NCBI GenBank assembly: GCA_964539095.1
Contig: CAZIFL010000015.1
Location: 1 to 64,000 of the forward strand
DNA from: DAIPKP01 sp964539095
Lineage (GTDB): Bacteria > Synergistota > Synergistia > Synergistales > Aminiphilaceae
Length of the DNA: 64,000 nucleotides
Direction: 5' to 3'
The translations under genes were made by a program, and so were the position numbers. Positions 27,119 through 36,479 of the stretch are shown piece after piece (the stretch's first letter is position 1; each line of letters opens with the position of its first letter). Under the pieces are notes generated by a model that had not been told where the DNA came from, made no database searches, and saw only the letters and a program-made list of their open reading frames with translations.

Positions 27119-28720
27119 TTAAAAGCATGGCGAGCCGCCTTGTTTCCAGACGCATTTTCCGCCGAGGAAGGTGTAAAGAATACGAAGATCCCGAAGCTTT
27201 TCCGGCGGTGTATCGAAGGGATTTTCCTCCAGAATAGTAAAATCTGCTTTAAAGGAGGAGTGTATCTTTCCGAGTTCTCCTTCCCGTTCTAGGGCAATCC
27301 AAGGATTGATGATGTACATCCGTAATGCTTCATCAAGAGTGAGTTTGTCTCGTCCCGGGAAATAGGGCAGGGGTGAACCGTGATCGCCCATGCGGTTGAC
27401 TGCGGCCCAGATTCCGACCCAGGGATTGATGTCTTCCACAGGGCCGTCGCTGGAACCGGTCAAAAGGATCCCCTCGTCGATGAATTTCCGATAGGGATAG
27501 ATAAAGGGCATACGCACATCCCCCAGTCTTTTCGGAGCGGTGTACTGATTGCGATAGGCCTGGGTGGGCTGAACATCTACGATAATTCCAAGTTCCCGTA
27601 TTTTCGGCATCAGGTGAGCCGGGCAGTAGCTGACGTGATTCAGGCGATAGGGCTTGAAGGGATGCCCCTTTTCCCGCACCACCCTTTCGATGTTTCGTAG
27701 AGCCTGCTCTACGGCACGATCACCGATGACATGAATCTGAACCTGGATATTTCGTTCCTGTGCAGCAATCAGGTGTTCGTACAGCTCTTCGTCGCTATGA
27801 TTAAGCTTCCCAATATTTCCTTCGTCATCGCTGAATGACGAGGAGAGAGCTGCCGTACGGCCTCCGATATTGCCGTCACAGAAGAGTTTGAAGCCCCCGA
27901 AGCGAAGCAAGGATGACCCGAAATCGCTTCGGAAGGAGTAGTTGGGCAGAGCGTCATGGTAACTCGTTACCCGAAGCGGCAGAAGATCGCTTTCCTCCAA
28001 AGCCTGAAAAGCCCAGAGATCCTCCGCCAGAGCGTAGGAAGGAGCATCGCAGATGTGAACTGCGGTGACTCCGAAAGAGGAAAGCTCCGTACACGTTTTT
28101 ACAATGCCTTCCCGAATTTTTTCCGGAGTTTCGTAGAGCTTTGCTATTTCCGCGATGATCGGTCCTGCGGTTCCTTCGATGAGGATGCCCGTGGGTATTC
28201 CCTGGCTGTTCCGGAGAACATCCGGATTCGAGCTGTCCCAGAGGCCGGATTGCTGGAGTCCTGCCGTGTTTGCCACATGTCTGTGCCCACAGTAGCGGCT
28301 TACGAGAAGCGGGTTGTCCAGGTTCAGCCCGTCGAGAACTTCCCGGGAGAGATCACCCTCTTCGGACCAGATTTCTTCGTTATAGTTGATCGCCCGTATC
28401 CAGGTATTCCTCGAAATATGCCGGGATTCTTCCCGGATCTTCTGCAGGGTCGCCTCCAGGGACGTAACATCTTTGAGGTTGATGTAGATGTTTTGTTTGG
28501 CCTGAGCCGTCAGGTGGATATGGCTGTCGCTTAATCCAGGAAGGACAAGGCCGTCTCGGGCATCAAGAACCTCGGCCTTATGAGGCGAAGTTCTTTCTTC
28601 GATTTCCCGAAAGCTTCCGACGGCCTGGAATATTCCGTTTCTCACGAGGAAGGCCTCGGCGAAGGGAGCGTTTTTTTCTCCTGTCCAGATATGTCCGCGA
28701 ACGATGAGATCCTTTTCCAT
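27119..28720 (-). CDS. Amidohydrolase family 3 protein (YtcJ-like), copy 3
   Basis: This metal-dependent hydrolase has 533 residues. Motifs are LPGLSDSHIHLTAQAK, VQIHVIGDRAVEQAL, YRLNHVSYC and GSSDGPVEDINPWVG. It follows the TRAP DctM gene by 27 bp, so it is likely co-transcribed with the transporter and hydrolyses the imported compound. It ends 94 bp before the glycyl radical enzyme start codon. Overall pattern matches the other three copies in the window, but the loops differ, so different substrates are likely. Confidence 0.88.
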   Translation of the reverse strand: MEKDLIVRGHIWTGEKNAPFAEAFLVRNGIFQAVGSFREIEERTSPHKAEVLDARDGLVLPGLSDSHIHLTAQAKQNIYINLKDVTSLEATLQKIREESRHISRNTWIRAINYNEEIWSEEGDLSREVLDGLNLDNPLLVSRYCGHRHVANTAGLQQSGLWDSSNPDVLRNSQGIPTGILIEGTAGPIIAEIAKLYETPEKIREGIVKTCTELSSFGVTAVHICDAPSYALAEDLWAFQALEESDLLPLRVTSYHDALPNYSFRSDFGSSLLRFGGFKLFCDGNIGGRTAALSSSFSDDEGNIGKLNHSDEELYEHLIAAQERNIQVQIHVIGDRAVEQALRNIERVVREKGHPFKPYRLNHVSYCPAHLMPKIRELGIIVDVQPTQAYRNQYTAPKRLGDVRMPFIYPYRKFIDEGILLTGSSDGPVEDINPWVGIWAAVNRMGDHGSPLPYFPGRDKLTLDEALRMYIINPWIALEREGELGKIHSSFKADFTILEENPFDTPPEKLRDLRILYTFLGGKCVWKQGGSPCF

Positions 28721-28747
28721 GTTCCTTCTACCTCTCTGTTTCTGTTT

Positions 28748-30031
28748 TTAATGCATCAGGAAGCGAACGAGCCCCGTGCTTAATCCGGGAATGAACGTGA
28801 GAAGCAGCAAATCGAAGATCAGGACCACGATCATGGGCATAACACTCTTGCTTATCTCGGAAATTTTTTCTCCCGAAACGGCAGAGGCCACGAACAGATT
28901 GACTCCGTAGGGAGGCGTCACGAATCCGATGGCCAGAGCTACGGTCATGAAGAGACCGAAATGGATGGGGTCTACCCCTATTTGCTTGATCACCGGCAGG
29001 AAGATCGGAGTCAGAATAATCATGGACGAGATGTTATCCACAAAGCAACCTACACAGAGAAGCATGGCGTTGATCAGGAGAAGAATCACCACAGGAGATC
29101 CGGATACCGAAATAACCCAGTTTCCGACCTTCAGAGGTATCTGCTCCATGGTCAGGAAGGTGGCAAAGGAAATGGACAAACCCAGGATGAAGGATGTGGC
29201 GCCGTTGATAACGAGAGTGTCCAGGAAGGCCGCCCGGGTTTTTTCGTAATCCAGTTCCTTGTAAACGAATTTTCCGATGAAAAGAGCGTACACCACTCCC
29301 ACCACGGCGGCTTCGGTGGGAGTGAAGATGCCTCCGTAGATGCCTCCGAGAATGATGCCGGGAACCAGCAGGGCCCAGAAAGCCTCTCGAAAGCTTTTCC
29401 AAAGATGCCCAAGGCTGAAGGGCACGTCTGATTTAGGCAAATTGGCTTTCTTTGCCATGAAGTAAGAGACAAGCATCAGGGAAAAACCGATGAGGATTCC
29501 CGGTATTATTCCGGCGATGAAAAGCTCCCCGATGGAGCTTCCCGATATGACGCAATAAATGACGAAGGGAATCGACGGAGGGATGATAACGCCTATGGAC
29601 CCTGCGGCGGCCGTCAAGGCTGCAGCGAAGGGGCCGGAGTAGGACCTCTCCTTCATAGAGGGAATCATGAAGGAGCCGATGGCGGAAACGGTCGCCGGTC
29701 CTGATCCTGAGATGGCGGCGAAAAACATGCAGGAAACCACGGTTACCATGGCAAGCCCTCCCACCATGAAGTTCACCAGGCTCTCTGCAAAGCCTACAAG
29801 GCGTTTTGAAATGCCCCCGTATCCCATAAGAGATCCCGCAAGCATGAAAAAGGGAATGGCGAGAAGGGGAAAGGAGTCGAGTCCCGTAAAACAAGTCTGC
29901 GCCATCATAGTGAGGGGAATCGGGCTTGTCAGGGCGAGGGTGATGGCCGTAGACAGGCCGAGGGCGATTCCGATGGGAATGCTTAATGCTAATGAAAGAG
30001 CTAACAGGCCAAAGAGAAGAGCGATATCCAT
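28748..30031 (-). CDS. TRAP transporter large membrane subunit (DctM family)
   Basis: This is the channel-forming subunit of a tripartite sodium-dependent TRAP transporter in the inner membrane. It has 427 residues with about 12 hydrophobic segments. Typical motifs are AIPFFMLAGSLMGYGGIS, SGSGPATVSAIG and IPPSIPFVIY. The C-terminal region has VTPPYGVNLFV. It begins 3 bp after the DctQ gene, so the pair is tightly coupled. Substrates of the family are carboxylates; the neighbouring amidohydrolase suggests an N-acylated acid. Confidence 0.95.
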   Translation of the reverse strand: MDIALLFGLLALSLALSIPIGIALGLSTAITLALTSPIPLTMMAQTCFTGLDSFPLLAIPFFMLAGSLMGYGGISKRLVGFAESLVNFMVGGLAMVTVVSCMFFAAISGSGPATVSAIGSFMIPSMKERSYSGPFAAALTAAAGSIGVIIPPSIPFVIYCVISGSSIGELFIAGIIPGILIGFSLMLVSYFMAKKANLPKSDVPFSLGHLWKSFREAFWALLVPGIILGGIYGGIFTPTEAAVVGVVYALFIGKFVYKELDYEKTRAAFLDTLVINGATSFILGLSISFATFLTMEQIPLKVGNWVISVSGSPVVILLLINAMLLCVGCFVDNISSMIILTPIFLPVIKQIGVDPIHFGLFMTVALAIGFVTPPYGVNLFVASAVSGEKISEISKSVMPMIVVLIFDLLLLTFIPGLSTGLVRFLMH

Positions 30032-30034
30032 GAT

Positions 30035-30511
30035 TTAGGCCTCCTCCGTTTTCAGTTGCTGAACGATATCTTTTGCTTCCATGAGCAATCTCAGAAACAT
30101 GAGAAAACATCCGAAGGGAATTGCCGCATAGACGAAAGTCATGGGAATTTCCAGAGCTGCGGAGGTTTGTCCGCTTCTGGCAAGAACTTTGATTACCTGA
30201 ACTCCCTTGATTCCGAGGAAAACGGAAAAGCCTCCCCAGAGAATAAGCACGAGAAGCTCTATGTACAGCTTTGCCCTAGCATGTATCAGGTCTTTCAGTA
30301 TTTCGATACGAATATGTTTTTTGTATCGTACCGCAAGGCTTGTACCCGTCCATGTATACCAAATGAAGAGATAGCGCGCTAGCTCTTCGCTCCATGAAAG
30401 AGATTGTCCAAAGACATACCTCATAATAACTTGAATGAAAATGAGGAAAACGGAAAAGGCCAAAACCAGTAACAGAATGTTCTCCTCTAATTTGTTGAAA
30501 AATCCTTTCAT
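30035..30511 (-). CDS. TRAP transporter small membrane subunit (DctQ family)
   Basis: This is the four-helix membrane partner of DctM. The ATG at 30511 (MKGFFNKLEENILLL) has a GGAGG site and matches the family length of 158 residues; an in-frame start at 30601 would add a poor N-tail. The conserved QVIMRYVFGQSLSWSEELAR stretch, here broken at the Gln, is typical. It lies between the DctP gene with its downstream hairpin and DctM. Confidence 0.93.
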   Translation of the reverse strand: MKGFFNKLEENILLLVLAFSVFLIFIQVIMRYVFGQSLSWSEELARYLFIWYTWTGTSLAVRYKKHIRIEILKDLIHARAKLYIELLVLILWGGFSVFLGIKGVQVIKVLARSGQTSAALEIPMTFVYAAIPFGCFLMFLRLLMEAKDIVQQLKTEEA

Positions 30512-30630
30512 GGAGTTCCTCCTTGTCTTCCATAAGATTTTTCCGTATTCCCGAGGGGGTTCGAAAAATGCCGAAGATGAAAGGGATTTTGGAAAAATCA
30601 TGTTTTCGCAGTTTGTGGAAAAACGGGATC

Positions 30631-30693
30631 GGAAATCCCCTGCCCTGGCTAGGGAGGGTTGGGGAGGTGGGTTTTTCAGGGCCGGGGATTTCC
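30631..30693 (-). terminator. Strong hairpin between DctP and DctQM genes
   Basis: GGAAATCCCCTGCCCTG pairs with CAGGGCCGGGGATTTCC (nearly perfect, 29-nt loop). There is no T-run, so it looks like an mRNA-stabilising or attenuating stem. Such a stem could allow more binding protein than membrane subunits. Confidence 0.6.
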
Positions 30694-30830
30694 TGATACC
30701 ACGCTGTTAGCTACATGGATCTCTTCATTTTGGAAAAGCTGGAATTATACTTGCGATCGTCCGCATGCGTTTCAGCACGGCCGAAACGCACAATACGGAT
30801 AAGCGTTTCCCGAAATTCGTGTTTTGTGTG

Positions 30831-31829
30831 TTACTGATTTGCCTTCTTGGCCATCTCGACCATATCGTCTCCGATGCGGTCCTTGAAATCGTCATAGATG
30901 GGAAGAGTGATTTCAATAAAAGCCCGTTTTTGTTCCGGAGTTAGTTCGTTGATTAAGAGTCCCTTCTCCTTCATCTCGCCCAACATACTCTTTTCTTCCG
31001 CTTCATTGATGGCCCGTTCCCTGTTCTGATAGAGGATGCCCCCTTCGAGTACGGCTTCCTGAATGTTTTTGGGAAGTCCCTGGAACCAGCCTTCGTTGAT
31101 TACCAGAGGCACCACCGAGAAAAGATGTCCCGTAAGAGAGTAGTATTTCTGAACTTCATAGAACTTTGCGGAATAGACCAGATTGATGGGGTTTTCCTGG
31201 GCATCTACAACTCTCTGGGCCAAGGCCGTATACAGCTCGGAAAAGCTCATGGGGGTGGGATTTGCTCCCATTTTTTTGAATGTGGCAACATGGATGGGGT
31301 TCTCCATGCAGCGAAGCTTCAGCCCCTTCAGATCTTCCGGTTTGGTGATGGGAGCATTGTTGTTCGTGATATGGCGATATCCGTTTACTCCGTAACCGAT
31401 AATCCTTAGCCCCTGGGCGAGAAGAGCCTCTTTCAAAACTGCGCCGAGTTCTCCGTCGATAGCGGTGTAGGCGGTTTCCTGGTCTTTGAAGAGAAAGGGA
31501 AGATCAAAGACACCGAATTTATTCTCAAAAGAAGCGAGAATGGCCGTTCCGATGATGCCCCCTTCGATGGTGAAGAGCTGCATGCCCTCGGTGATTTGAC
31601 GATCTCCTCCCAGGGCGGAATTGAGATAAAGAGAAACATCAAGTTCGTTATTGGTGCTTTTTTCGAGAAAATCCTTCATCTCTACCAGGGCTATGGAGGA
31701 GGGATGCGTATCGCTGCCGACAGAAGCTATTTTCATCCGGTATTTAGGGCTTGCAAGAACTGACGACGAGAAAACGAGAACTGTTGCCATACACAAAAGC
31801 GCGGTTACGAGTTGAGTGGTTTTTTTCAT
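30831..31829 (-). CDS. TRAP transporter substrate-binding protein (DctP family)
   Basis: This periplasmic binding protein has 332 residues and a signal peptide (MKKTTQLVTALLCMATVLVF, then SSSVLAS). Family pattern: YRMKIASVGSDTHP, NSALGGDRQITEGMQLF, and the arginine motif GLKLRCMENPIHVATFKKMG, whose Arg binds the substrate carboxylate. LAQRVVDAQENPINLVYSAK follows. It is the first gene of the TRAP set and is separated from the membrane genes by a hairpin. Confidence 0.94.
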   Translation of the reverse strand: MKKTTQLVTALLCMATVLVFSSSVLASPKYRMKIASVGSDTHPSSIALVEMKDFLEKSTNNELDVSLYLNSALGGDRQITEGMQLFTIEGGIIGTAILASFENKFGVFDLPFLFKDQETAYTAIDGELGAVLKEALLAQGLRIIGYGVNGYRHITNNNAPITKPEDLKGLKLRCMENPIHVATFKKMGANPTPMSFSELYTALAQRVVDAQENPINLVYSAKFYEVQKYYSLTGHLFSVVPLVINEGWFQGLPKNIQEAVLEGGILYQNRERAINEAEEKSMLGEMKEKGLLINELTPEQKRAFIEITLPIYDDFKDRIGDDMVEMAKKANQ

Positions 31830-31943
31830 TGTTAAATTTCATCTCCTTTTTGTTGGGTTTTTTATGTAAAAAGCATCCCCGAGGGAGCCTTGTTTTTCAA
31901 TCTGTTACATGTTTTTTCAGCGAATCAGGAAAGATTCGTTACA

Positions 31944-32930
31944 TTACATCGTCAGTTCTCGGCCTTTGCCAAGTTCAACTGCCTTGGTGTATATGTGATA
32001 GGCCGCGACGACATCGAGAACCGCATAGCCCACGGTTTTCATGACGGTGATATCCTCGTCGGTCTGGCGGCCGAGAATCTTGCCGTCCAGAACCTCTCCA
32101 AGCTCTCCTAGAATAGTATTCGAGGAATATTTTTTTTCCTTTATGGGAATCAAAAAATCACCGGCCTCCGCAAGAACTGCCTCCCGGTTATCCACGAAAA
32201 CCCTACTTTTTATGAGAAGATCTAGATCCAATTCTCGTCTGTCGGGGGTGTATGAACCGACACCATTGACATGGGTTCCCCCTTTAACCTTTTTGCCGCA
32301 GAAGACAGGAGTTTTCGAGGTAGTTACCGTGGTAATAACGTCAGCTTGGTCAATAGCCTCGTCGGGAGAAGAGGCTCCGCGAAGAAGAGTATGGTGTTTT
32401 TCCGCTAAAGGCTTGCATTTATCGATGAAGCTTTCGACGAACTCTTTTTTCATGTCGAAGATCCGGACTTCCCGAAGTTTGCGGACCGTCAGCATGGCTT
32501 CCAATTGGCTCTGAGCCTGTCCACCCGTGCCGAAAAGTGCCCCCACCTCGGAATTTTTACGGGCAAGGATGTCCGTAGCGGCTCCGGAAATAGCCCCGGT
32601 CCGTATTTTCGTTAATTCCGTTCCGTCCATCATGGCGCAAACCTGTCCCGTTTCGGGAGAAAGAAGCAGAACCTGGGCGGTCACCATGGGCAAACCCTTA
32701 GCGGGATTATTCATAAAGGTCGAAACTATTTTGATGCCCACATGATTAATTTCGCCCTTGACGTAGGCTGGCATAAACTGAGATTTGTCGTCATTGCTGA
32801 GCGAAAAAGAAAGGCGCACGGGAACCTCGGTTTGTTCCCGGGAATGACAGAGAAAAGCCTCTTTGTTAGAGGCCACGGCATCTTTCATGGGAAAAACGTC
32901 GTTGATATCTTGGGCATTTAAAATTAGCAT
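31944..32930 (-). CDS. Ornithine cyclodeaminase/mu-crystallin family protein
   Basis: This 328-residue NAD(P)-dependent enzyme has the family TELTKIRTGAISGAATDILA stretch and the Rossmann motif GALFGTGGQAQSQLEA, followed by VITTVTTSKTPVF and THVNGVGSYTP. Members include ornithine cyclodeaminase, alanine dehydrogenase and pyrroline-2-carboxylate or ketimine reductases. Given the glycyl radical enzyme and TRAP genes downstream, an imine or cyclic amino-acid reductase is an attractive but unproven option. A GGAGG site precedes the ATG. It is in the same direction as the TRAP genes. Confidence 0.88.
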   Translation of the reverse strand: MLILNAQDINDVFPMKDAVASNKEAFLCHSREQTEVPVRLSFSLSNDDKSQFMPAYVKGEINHVGIKIVSTFMNNPAKGLPMVTAQVLLLSPETGQVCAMMDGTELTKIRTGAISGAATDILARKNSEVGALFGTGGQAQSQLEAMLTVRKLREVRIFDMKKEFVESFIDKCKPLAEKHHTLLRGASSPDEAIDQADVITTVTTSKTPVFCGKKVKGGTHVNGVGSYTPDRRELDLDLLIKSRVFVDNREAVLAEAGDFLIPIKEKKYSSNTILGELGEVLDGKILGRQTDEDITVMKTVGYAVLDVVAAYHIYTKAVELGKGRELTM

Positions 32931-32971
32931 TATTTCAGTTCCTCCGGAATGAGTGATTGTGAGCGATTTGT

Positions 32972-33901
32972 TTAGAAATTTTGAACGATGGATTCTACAA
33001 CTTTTCTCAGTTGGTTCTCAAGGGACTTTTTGGTGTAATAACCCAAATGAGGTGTGGAGACGACATTCTCCAGCTTCGAAAGATCGTAGCTCTGGGGGGG
33101 TTCGGAATAATAGACATCCAGAGCGGCCCCGGCAAGCCTCTTTTCCTTGAGTAGCTCGTACAACGCACCATAATCAACGACCTGGGCGCGAGAGGTATTG
33201 ACAAAGAAAGCTCCTGCCTTCATGGATGATAGTAACTCTCTTGAAATGAGTTTTTCCGTGGTTTTGGTGTGTGTCAAATGACAAGAGACGATATCTGAAG
33301 ATGCAAAAAGAGTAGGAAGATCCACATACTCTACGCCGTACCGGTCCTTCAGATCCTGGTTGGGAACGAGGTCCGTGGCGATCACTTTTCCTCCCAGAAG
33401 CGAAATTTTTTCCGCTACCAACCTGCCGATGGCTCCCGTACCCACAATGCCGAAGGTAGATCCGCATATCTCGCCGCCGAGGAGCCCCTGCATATCCCAG
33501 CACTCTTTTTTCATTCTGCGATCTGCTTCGCTGATACCTCTCAGGAGGCTGAATGTGAGCCCAAGCGTGTATTCAGCCACCGCATTGCTGCCGTATTCGC
33601 CTATGCCAAGAAGTTTAATATTTCTGGAAATGCAAAAACGCTCATCTGCGTAATTTCGATAGCCGATTCCCATAAATTGAATTAGCTTTAAATTCTTGAA
33701 TCTCGCGATAAGCTCGTTGCTGAGCTGATGGATGGAAAGAACGATGATATCCGCATCGGAAGCCCTTTCATAAAGCTCTTCATCCTGAACGGGGATGTCG
33801 TCGTAGGCCGTGACTTCTCCCATTTTTCGAAGGGGATCAATGATCTCAATTCGATCCTCAAAATCCTTGTAAACATTCTGATCAATAAAAACAATTTTCA
33901 T
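32972..33901 (-). CDS. D-isomer-specific 2-hydroxyacid dehydrogenase
   Basis: This NAD-dependent dehydrogenase has 309 residues from the ATG at 33901 (MKIVFIDQN; GAGGA site). The nucleotide-binding motif is GIVGTGAIGRLVAEKISLLG. It is followed by the catalytic arginine region NTSRAQVVD and the C-terminal histidine in VSTPHLGYYT. Family members reduce 2-oxoacids to D-2-hydroxyacids, including amino-acid fermentation products. It is the first gene of the minus-strand catabolic run and faces the GntR regulator. Confidence 0.92.
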   Translation of the reverse strand: MKIVFIDQNVYKDFEDRIEIIDPLRKMGEVTAYDDIPVQDEELYERASDADIIVLSIHQLSNELIARFKNLKLIQFMGIGYRNYADERFCISRNIKLLGIGEYGSNAVAEYTLGLTFSLLRGISEADRRMKKECWDMQGLLGGEICGSTFGIVGTGAIGRLVAEKISLLGGKVIATDLVPNQDLKDRYGVEYVDLPTLFASSDIVSCHLTHTKTTEKLISRELLSSMKAGAFFVNTSRAQVVDYGALYELLKEKRLAGAALDVYYSEPPQSYDLSKLENVVSTPHLGYYTKKSLENQLRKVVESIVQNF

Positions 33902-34441
33902 TTCCAATTCCTCGCTTAACATGGGTTTTCAAAATCAAAAGGCTTTTTCCCTCTGATGAGGATAGGCAGGGACTTTTTTGGTATGTCCTTGGTAATGCCA
34001 GATGGGCGACAAAAAAGAAAGTCCTTTTCGCTGGACAATTTTCTGGAAAAGGTGTTAAACTGAGGCGATTTTTGGCATTACCAAGAGCTATCCAAAGAGC
34101 TACTACAGCAATTCTACCAGTTTTTAGTTATTAGGCAAGTGTTTTTGTGAAACCTTGATCCGCAGGTTGAACTTCCGGAGTGCCTCCGAAAAGCAAATAC
34201 CTCGTTTTTGAAGAATCTTGCCTGGAAAAGCGGAAAGAAGGTGGCAACGTGTCAACGGCTACAAGTTCCTCGAAGAAATGATCCGCGAGTCGTCTTTAAA
34301 AACGGGTTGCCGGTAACGGGATAATCTGGGAGGGACGCCGCCTGCGTCCTCACATGCCAGATTTGACAATAACTCCATTAGTAAATACGAAATATTGTCG
34401 ACTTTTAAGATTAAACAAAAAAATTCTTGAGATTTTGAGGG
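33902..34441. other. Divergent control region with a long inverted repeat
   Basis: It lies between the dehydrogenase (minus) and gntR (plus) genes. CTTGGTAATGCCA (33988-34000) is mirrored by TGGCATTACCAAG (34073-34085) around 72 bp. The rest holds no convincing gene; a short frame at about 34254-34319 (KFLEEMIRESSLK) may be a relic. Confidence 0.45.
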
Positions 34442-35140
34442 GTGTTGGGGTTGGAGAAAAAACGAGAGGCCGTGGTGCGGGAGATCTTCAGCATTATCAG
34501 GGAAGGGAATCTTTTTGACGGCAATAAGTTACCTCCGGAGCGGGAACTTGCGGCACGTTTCGGTGTGAGTCGTGTCATTTTGCGTGAGGCCATAGTGGCT
34601 CTGGAAACACTCGGTGTTCTCGAAACGAAAAAACGCCTCGGTATCTTCGTTCGAGAACCGGAGTTGGGGCAAGTTTCGGAAAGCCTGCGTCTTATGCCCT
34701 TTTGGCCAGAAAAATTTGTTCCTCATTTCCTGGAAGTGCGTCTTATTATCGATGTGAATGCTGCGGAATTGGCTGCCTTGAGGCGAACGGATCTTCAATT
34801 AGGTGAAATGAAGAAATGTCTTGATATCCTTAAAAGTATATGTATAAGGACAAAAGAGGACATGCGTATGCATGCTCATTATGAGTACCTTTTTCATACC
34901 TTGGTTATCGAAGCGGCCCAGAATCCCATTCTTAGCAAGATATGGGAAGGTCTGGCTTCGCTGGTGGAGAAAAACAACGAACTTCTTCATGAAGAGCTTA
35001 CGCAGGACGAGGAGTGGGCTCCCTTGCTGGCCTCCCAGCATGAGGCCATTCTTGACGCAATAGAAAGAAAAAATCCTGTAGTGGCAGCCTGTGGCATGAG
35101 AAATCATCTTTTAGAGGTCAGGAATCGTTACTCTGCTTGA
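34442..35140 (+). CDS. GntR-family (FadR subfamily) transcriptional regulator
   Basis: The N-terminal winged helix-turn-helix is clear: LPPERELAARFGVSRVILRE, then LETLGVLETKKRLGIFV. The C-terminal all-helical FCD-like effector domain has VRLIIDVNAAELAA and ends CGMRNHLLEVRNRY. The start may be GTG at 34442 or TTG at 34451; both are weakly supported by a GAGGGG site. It is divergent from the 2-hydroxyacid dehydrogenase gene and probably controls the whole minus-strand catabolic run. FadR-type members usually sense organic acids. Confidence 0.88.
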   Translation: MLGLEKKREAVVREIFSIIREGNLFDGNKLPPERELAARFGVSRVILREAIVALETLGVLETKKRLGIFVREPELGQVSESLRLMPFWPEKFVPHFLEVRLIIDVNAAELAALRRTDLQLGEMKKCLDILKSICIRTKEDMRMHAHYEYLFHTLVIEAAQNPILSKIWEGLASLVEKNNELLHEELTQDEEWAPLLASQHEAILDAIERKNPVVAACGMRNHLLEVRNRYSA

Positions 35141-35523
35141 GATAAAGAGACCCGACTTTCACAGGAGATTTTTGGCTCCTCGCTATTTTGTTTGGGTACC
35201 CTCTGCTCTGCAAGGGGTACCCGAGTTCAAGCCGACTAGCTACCAGGTAATAGGCCGTAATGGAATTGCAAAGCGTTTGGTATCCTCGCGCCTTGGTTGC
35301 AGCAGCTTTGAAGAGGCTGTCGTGGATGGCGAGTTCTGAAGGAGGTCTTCGGTACTCCTCAAGGGCGGGGGGTGCTTTAACCCGAGGGATCTCCTTGTCC
35401 CTCCATGTGAAGAGTGCTGTCTCGTCATAGAGTTCAGTACAACCTAGATTCCCAGCTATACATAACGAGAGAGAGGGGCAGGGTGTAATAAACCCTGTAA
35501 CAAAGGTTTCTGTGAAAGCATTT
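35141..35523. other. Unassigned region between convergent gntR and ureohydrolase genes
   Basis: The minus strand is open for most of this stretch (35118-35615) with fair composition (EEYRRPPSELAIHDSLF). It overlaps the ureohydrolase 3' end, has no ribosome site and matches no family I know. It may be a decayed gene. Confidence 0.3.
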
Positions 35524-36381
35524 TCATTGAAAGTTGCGATAAAAACCACTTTTTTCCAGCATGTCATATCCCCTTCGAAGAAATCTCGCTCCAAGTTCAA
35601 GGTCCCTGGAAGCATGGTAAACGTACTCCGTCAGGGCGAAGCCCGTGACGGGAAAGGTTCCTTCCAAAAGATCCAGGAGATTTTCCAGGGTTTCCGGAGA
35701 AATGCCTCCGGGGGCGGGGGTAAGCAGGCCAGGAATGTGCCCGGGTTCGAGCACGTCGAGATCGAGATGGATATACACATGTCCGTATTCCATGGAGAAG
35801 AGCGTTTCCCGAAGGCTTTCGGGGTTTCGGGAGAGGCTTTCCGAGTCGAGCCTCCGAATGTTGTTGTCCCGAATGAACTGCTCTTCCGGAGGGTCCAGAT
35901 CGCGGACTCCCGCGAAGAGAATCTGTTCCGGTCGAAGGCGGGAAAAACAAAGTGAGAGAAGCGCCGCATCCCCTTCCCCCAGGGCGGTGCGGAGGGGCAT
36001 GCCGTGAAAGAGCTTGCTCGGAGAGGTTCGAGGCGTATTGAGATCTCCATGGGCGTCGAGCCAGAGCAGGGCCATATCGCCCTTGTGGTGGAGGTTCCGC
36101 TCGGTAATGGCAAGCATGTCCGCATCGCATCCTCCCCCAAGGGTAAGGAGTTTTTCTTCCCCCAGATCTTCGAGGTTGCGGCGCATCTCTTTCTGATGCT
36201 TCAGAATGCTTTCGTAACCTAAAATATCGTTCTGTACGGAAAGCTTTTCTTCCTCTGTAACGCGAACGAAGGTGAAGTCTATTCCTTTAAGGGCATCGCG
36301 AAGTTTTACGGCTCCTCCGAGAAGGGTATTTTGGGGGGATGCCCCCTGCCAGAGGGGAAAGAAAAAATTTCTGGAAGCCAT
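35524..36381 (-). CDS. Ureohydrolase (arginase/agmatinase/formiminoglutamase superfamily)
   Basis: This manganese hydrolase has 285 residues. Metal motifs are LLTLGGGCDAD near residue 85, WLDAHGDLNTP (Asp109, His111, Asp113) and IHLDLDVLEP near residue 214. The first motif has Cys where arginases have His (GGDH), as in some formiminoglutamase-like members. The reaction is probably release of urea or formamide from a guanidino or formimino amino acid, which fits the amino-acid catabolic setting. The ATG at 36381 is preferred; a GTG at 36402 is possible. Confidence 0.88.
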   Translation of the reverse strand: MASRNFFFPLWQGASPQNTLLGGAVKLRDALKGIDFTFVRVTEEEKLSVQNDILGYESILKHQKEMRRNLEDLGEEKLLTLGGGCDADMLAITERNLHHKGDMALLWLDAHGDLNTPRTSPSKLFHGMPLRTALGEGDAALLSLCFSRLRPEQILFAGVRDLDPPEEQFIRDNNIRRLDSESLSRNPESLRETLFSMEYGHVYIHLDLDVLEPGHIPGLLTPAPGGISPETLENLLDLLEGTFPVTGFALTEYVYHASRDLELGARFLRRGYDMLEKSGFYRNFQ

Positions 36382-36479
36382 GGAGACACGTCCTTTCAGC
36401 ACGGTTTGAAATGCCTAGAGTTCCTGCGGGGGAGAGAAAAGGGAGGAACGGCATTTGTTCTCATTTTCATGAAGGAACT

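Noticed and set aside
35118..35615. A 165-residue minus-strand gene after gntR
   Set aside because: It overlaps the ureohydrolase 3' end, has no ribosome site and matches no family I can recognise; kept only as an unassigned stretch.
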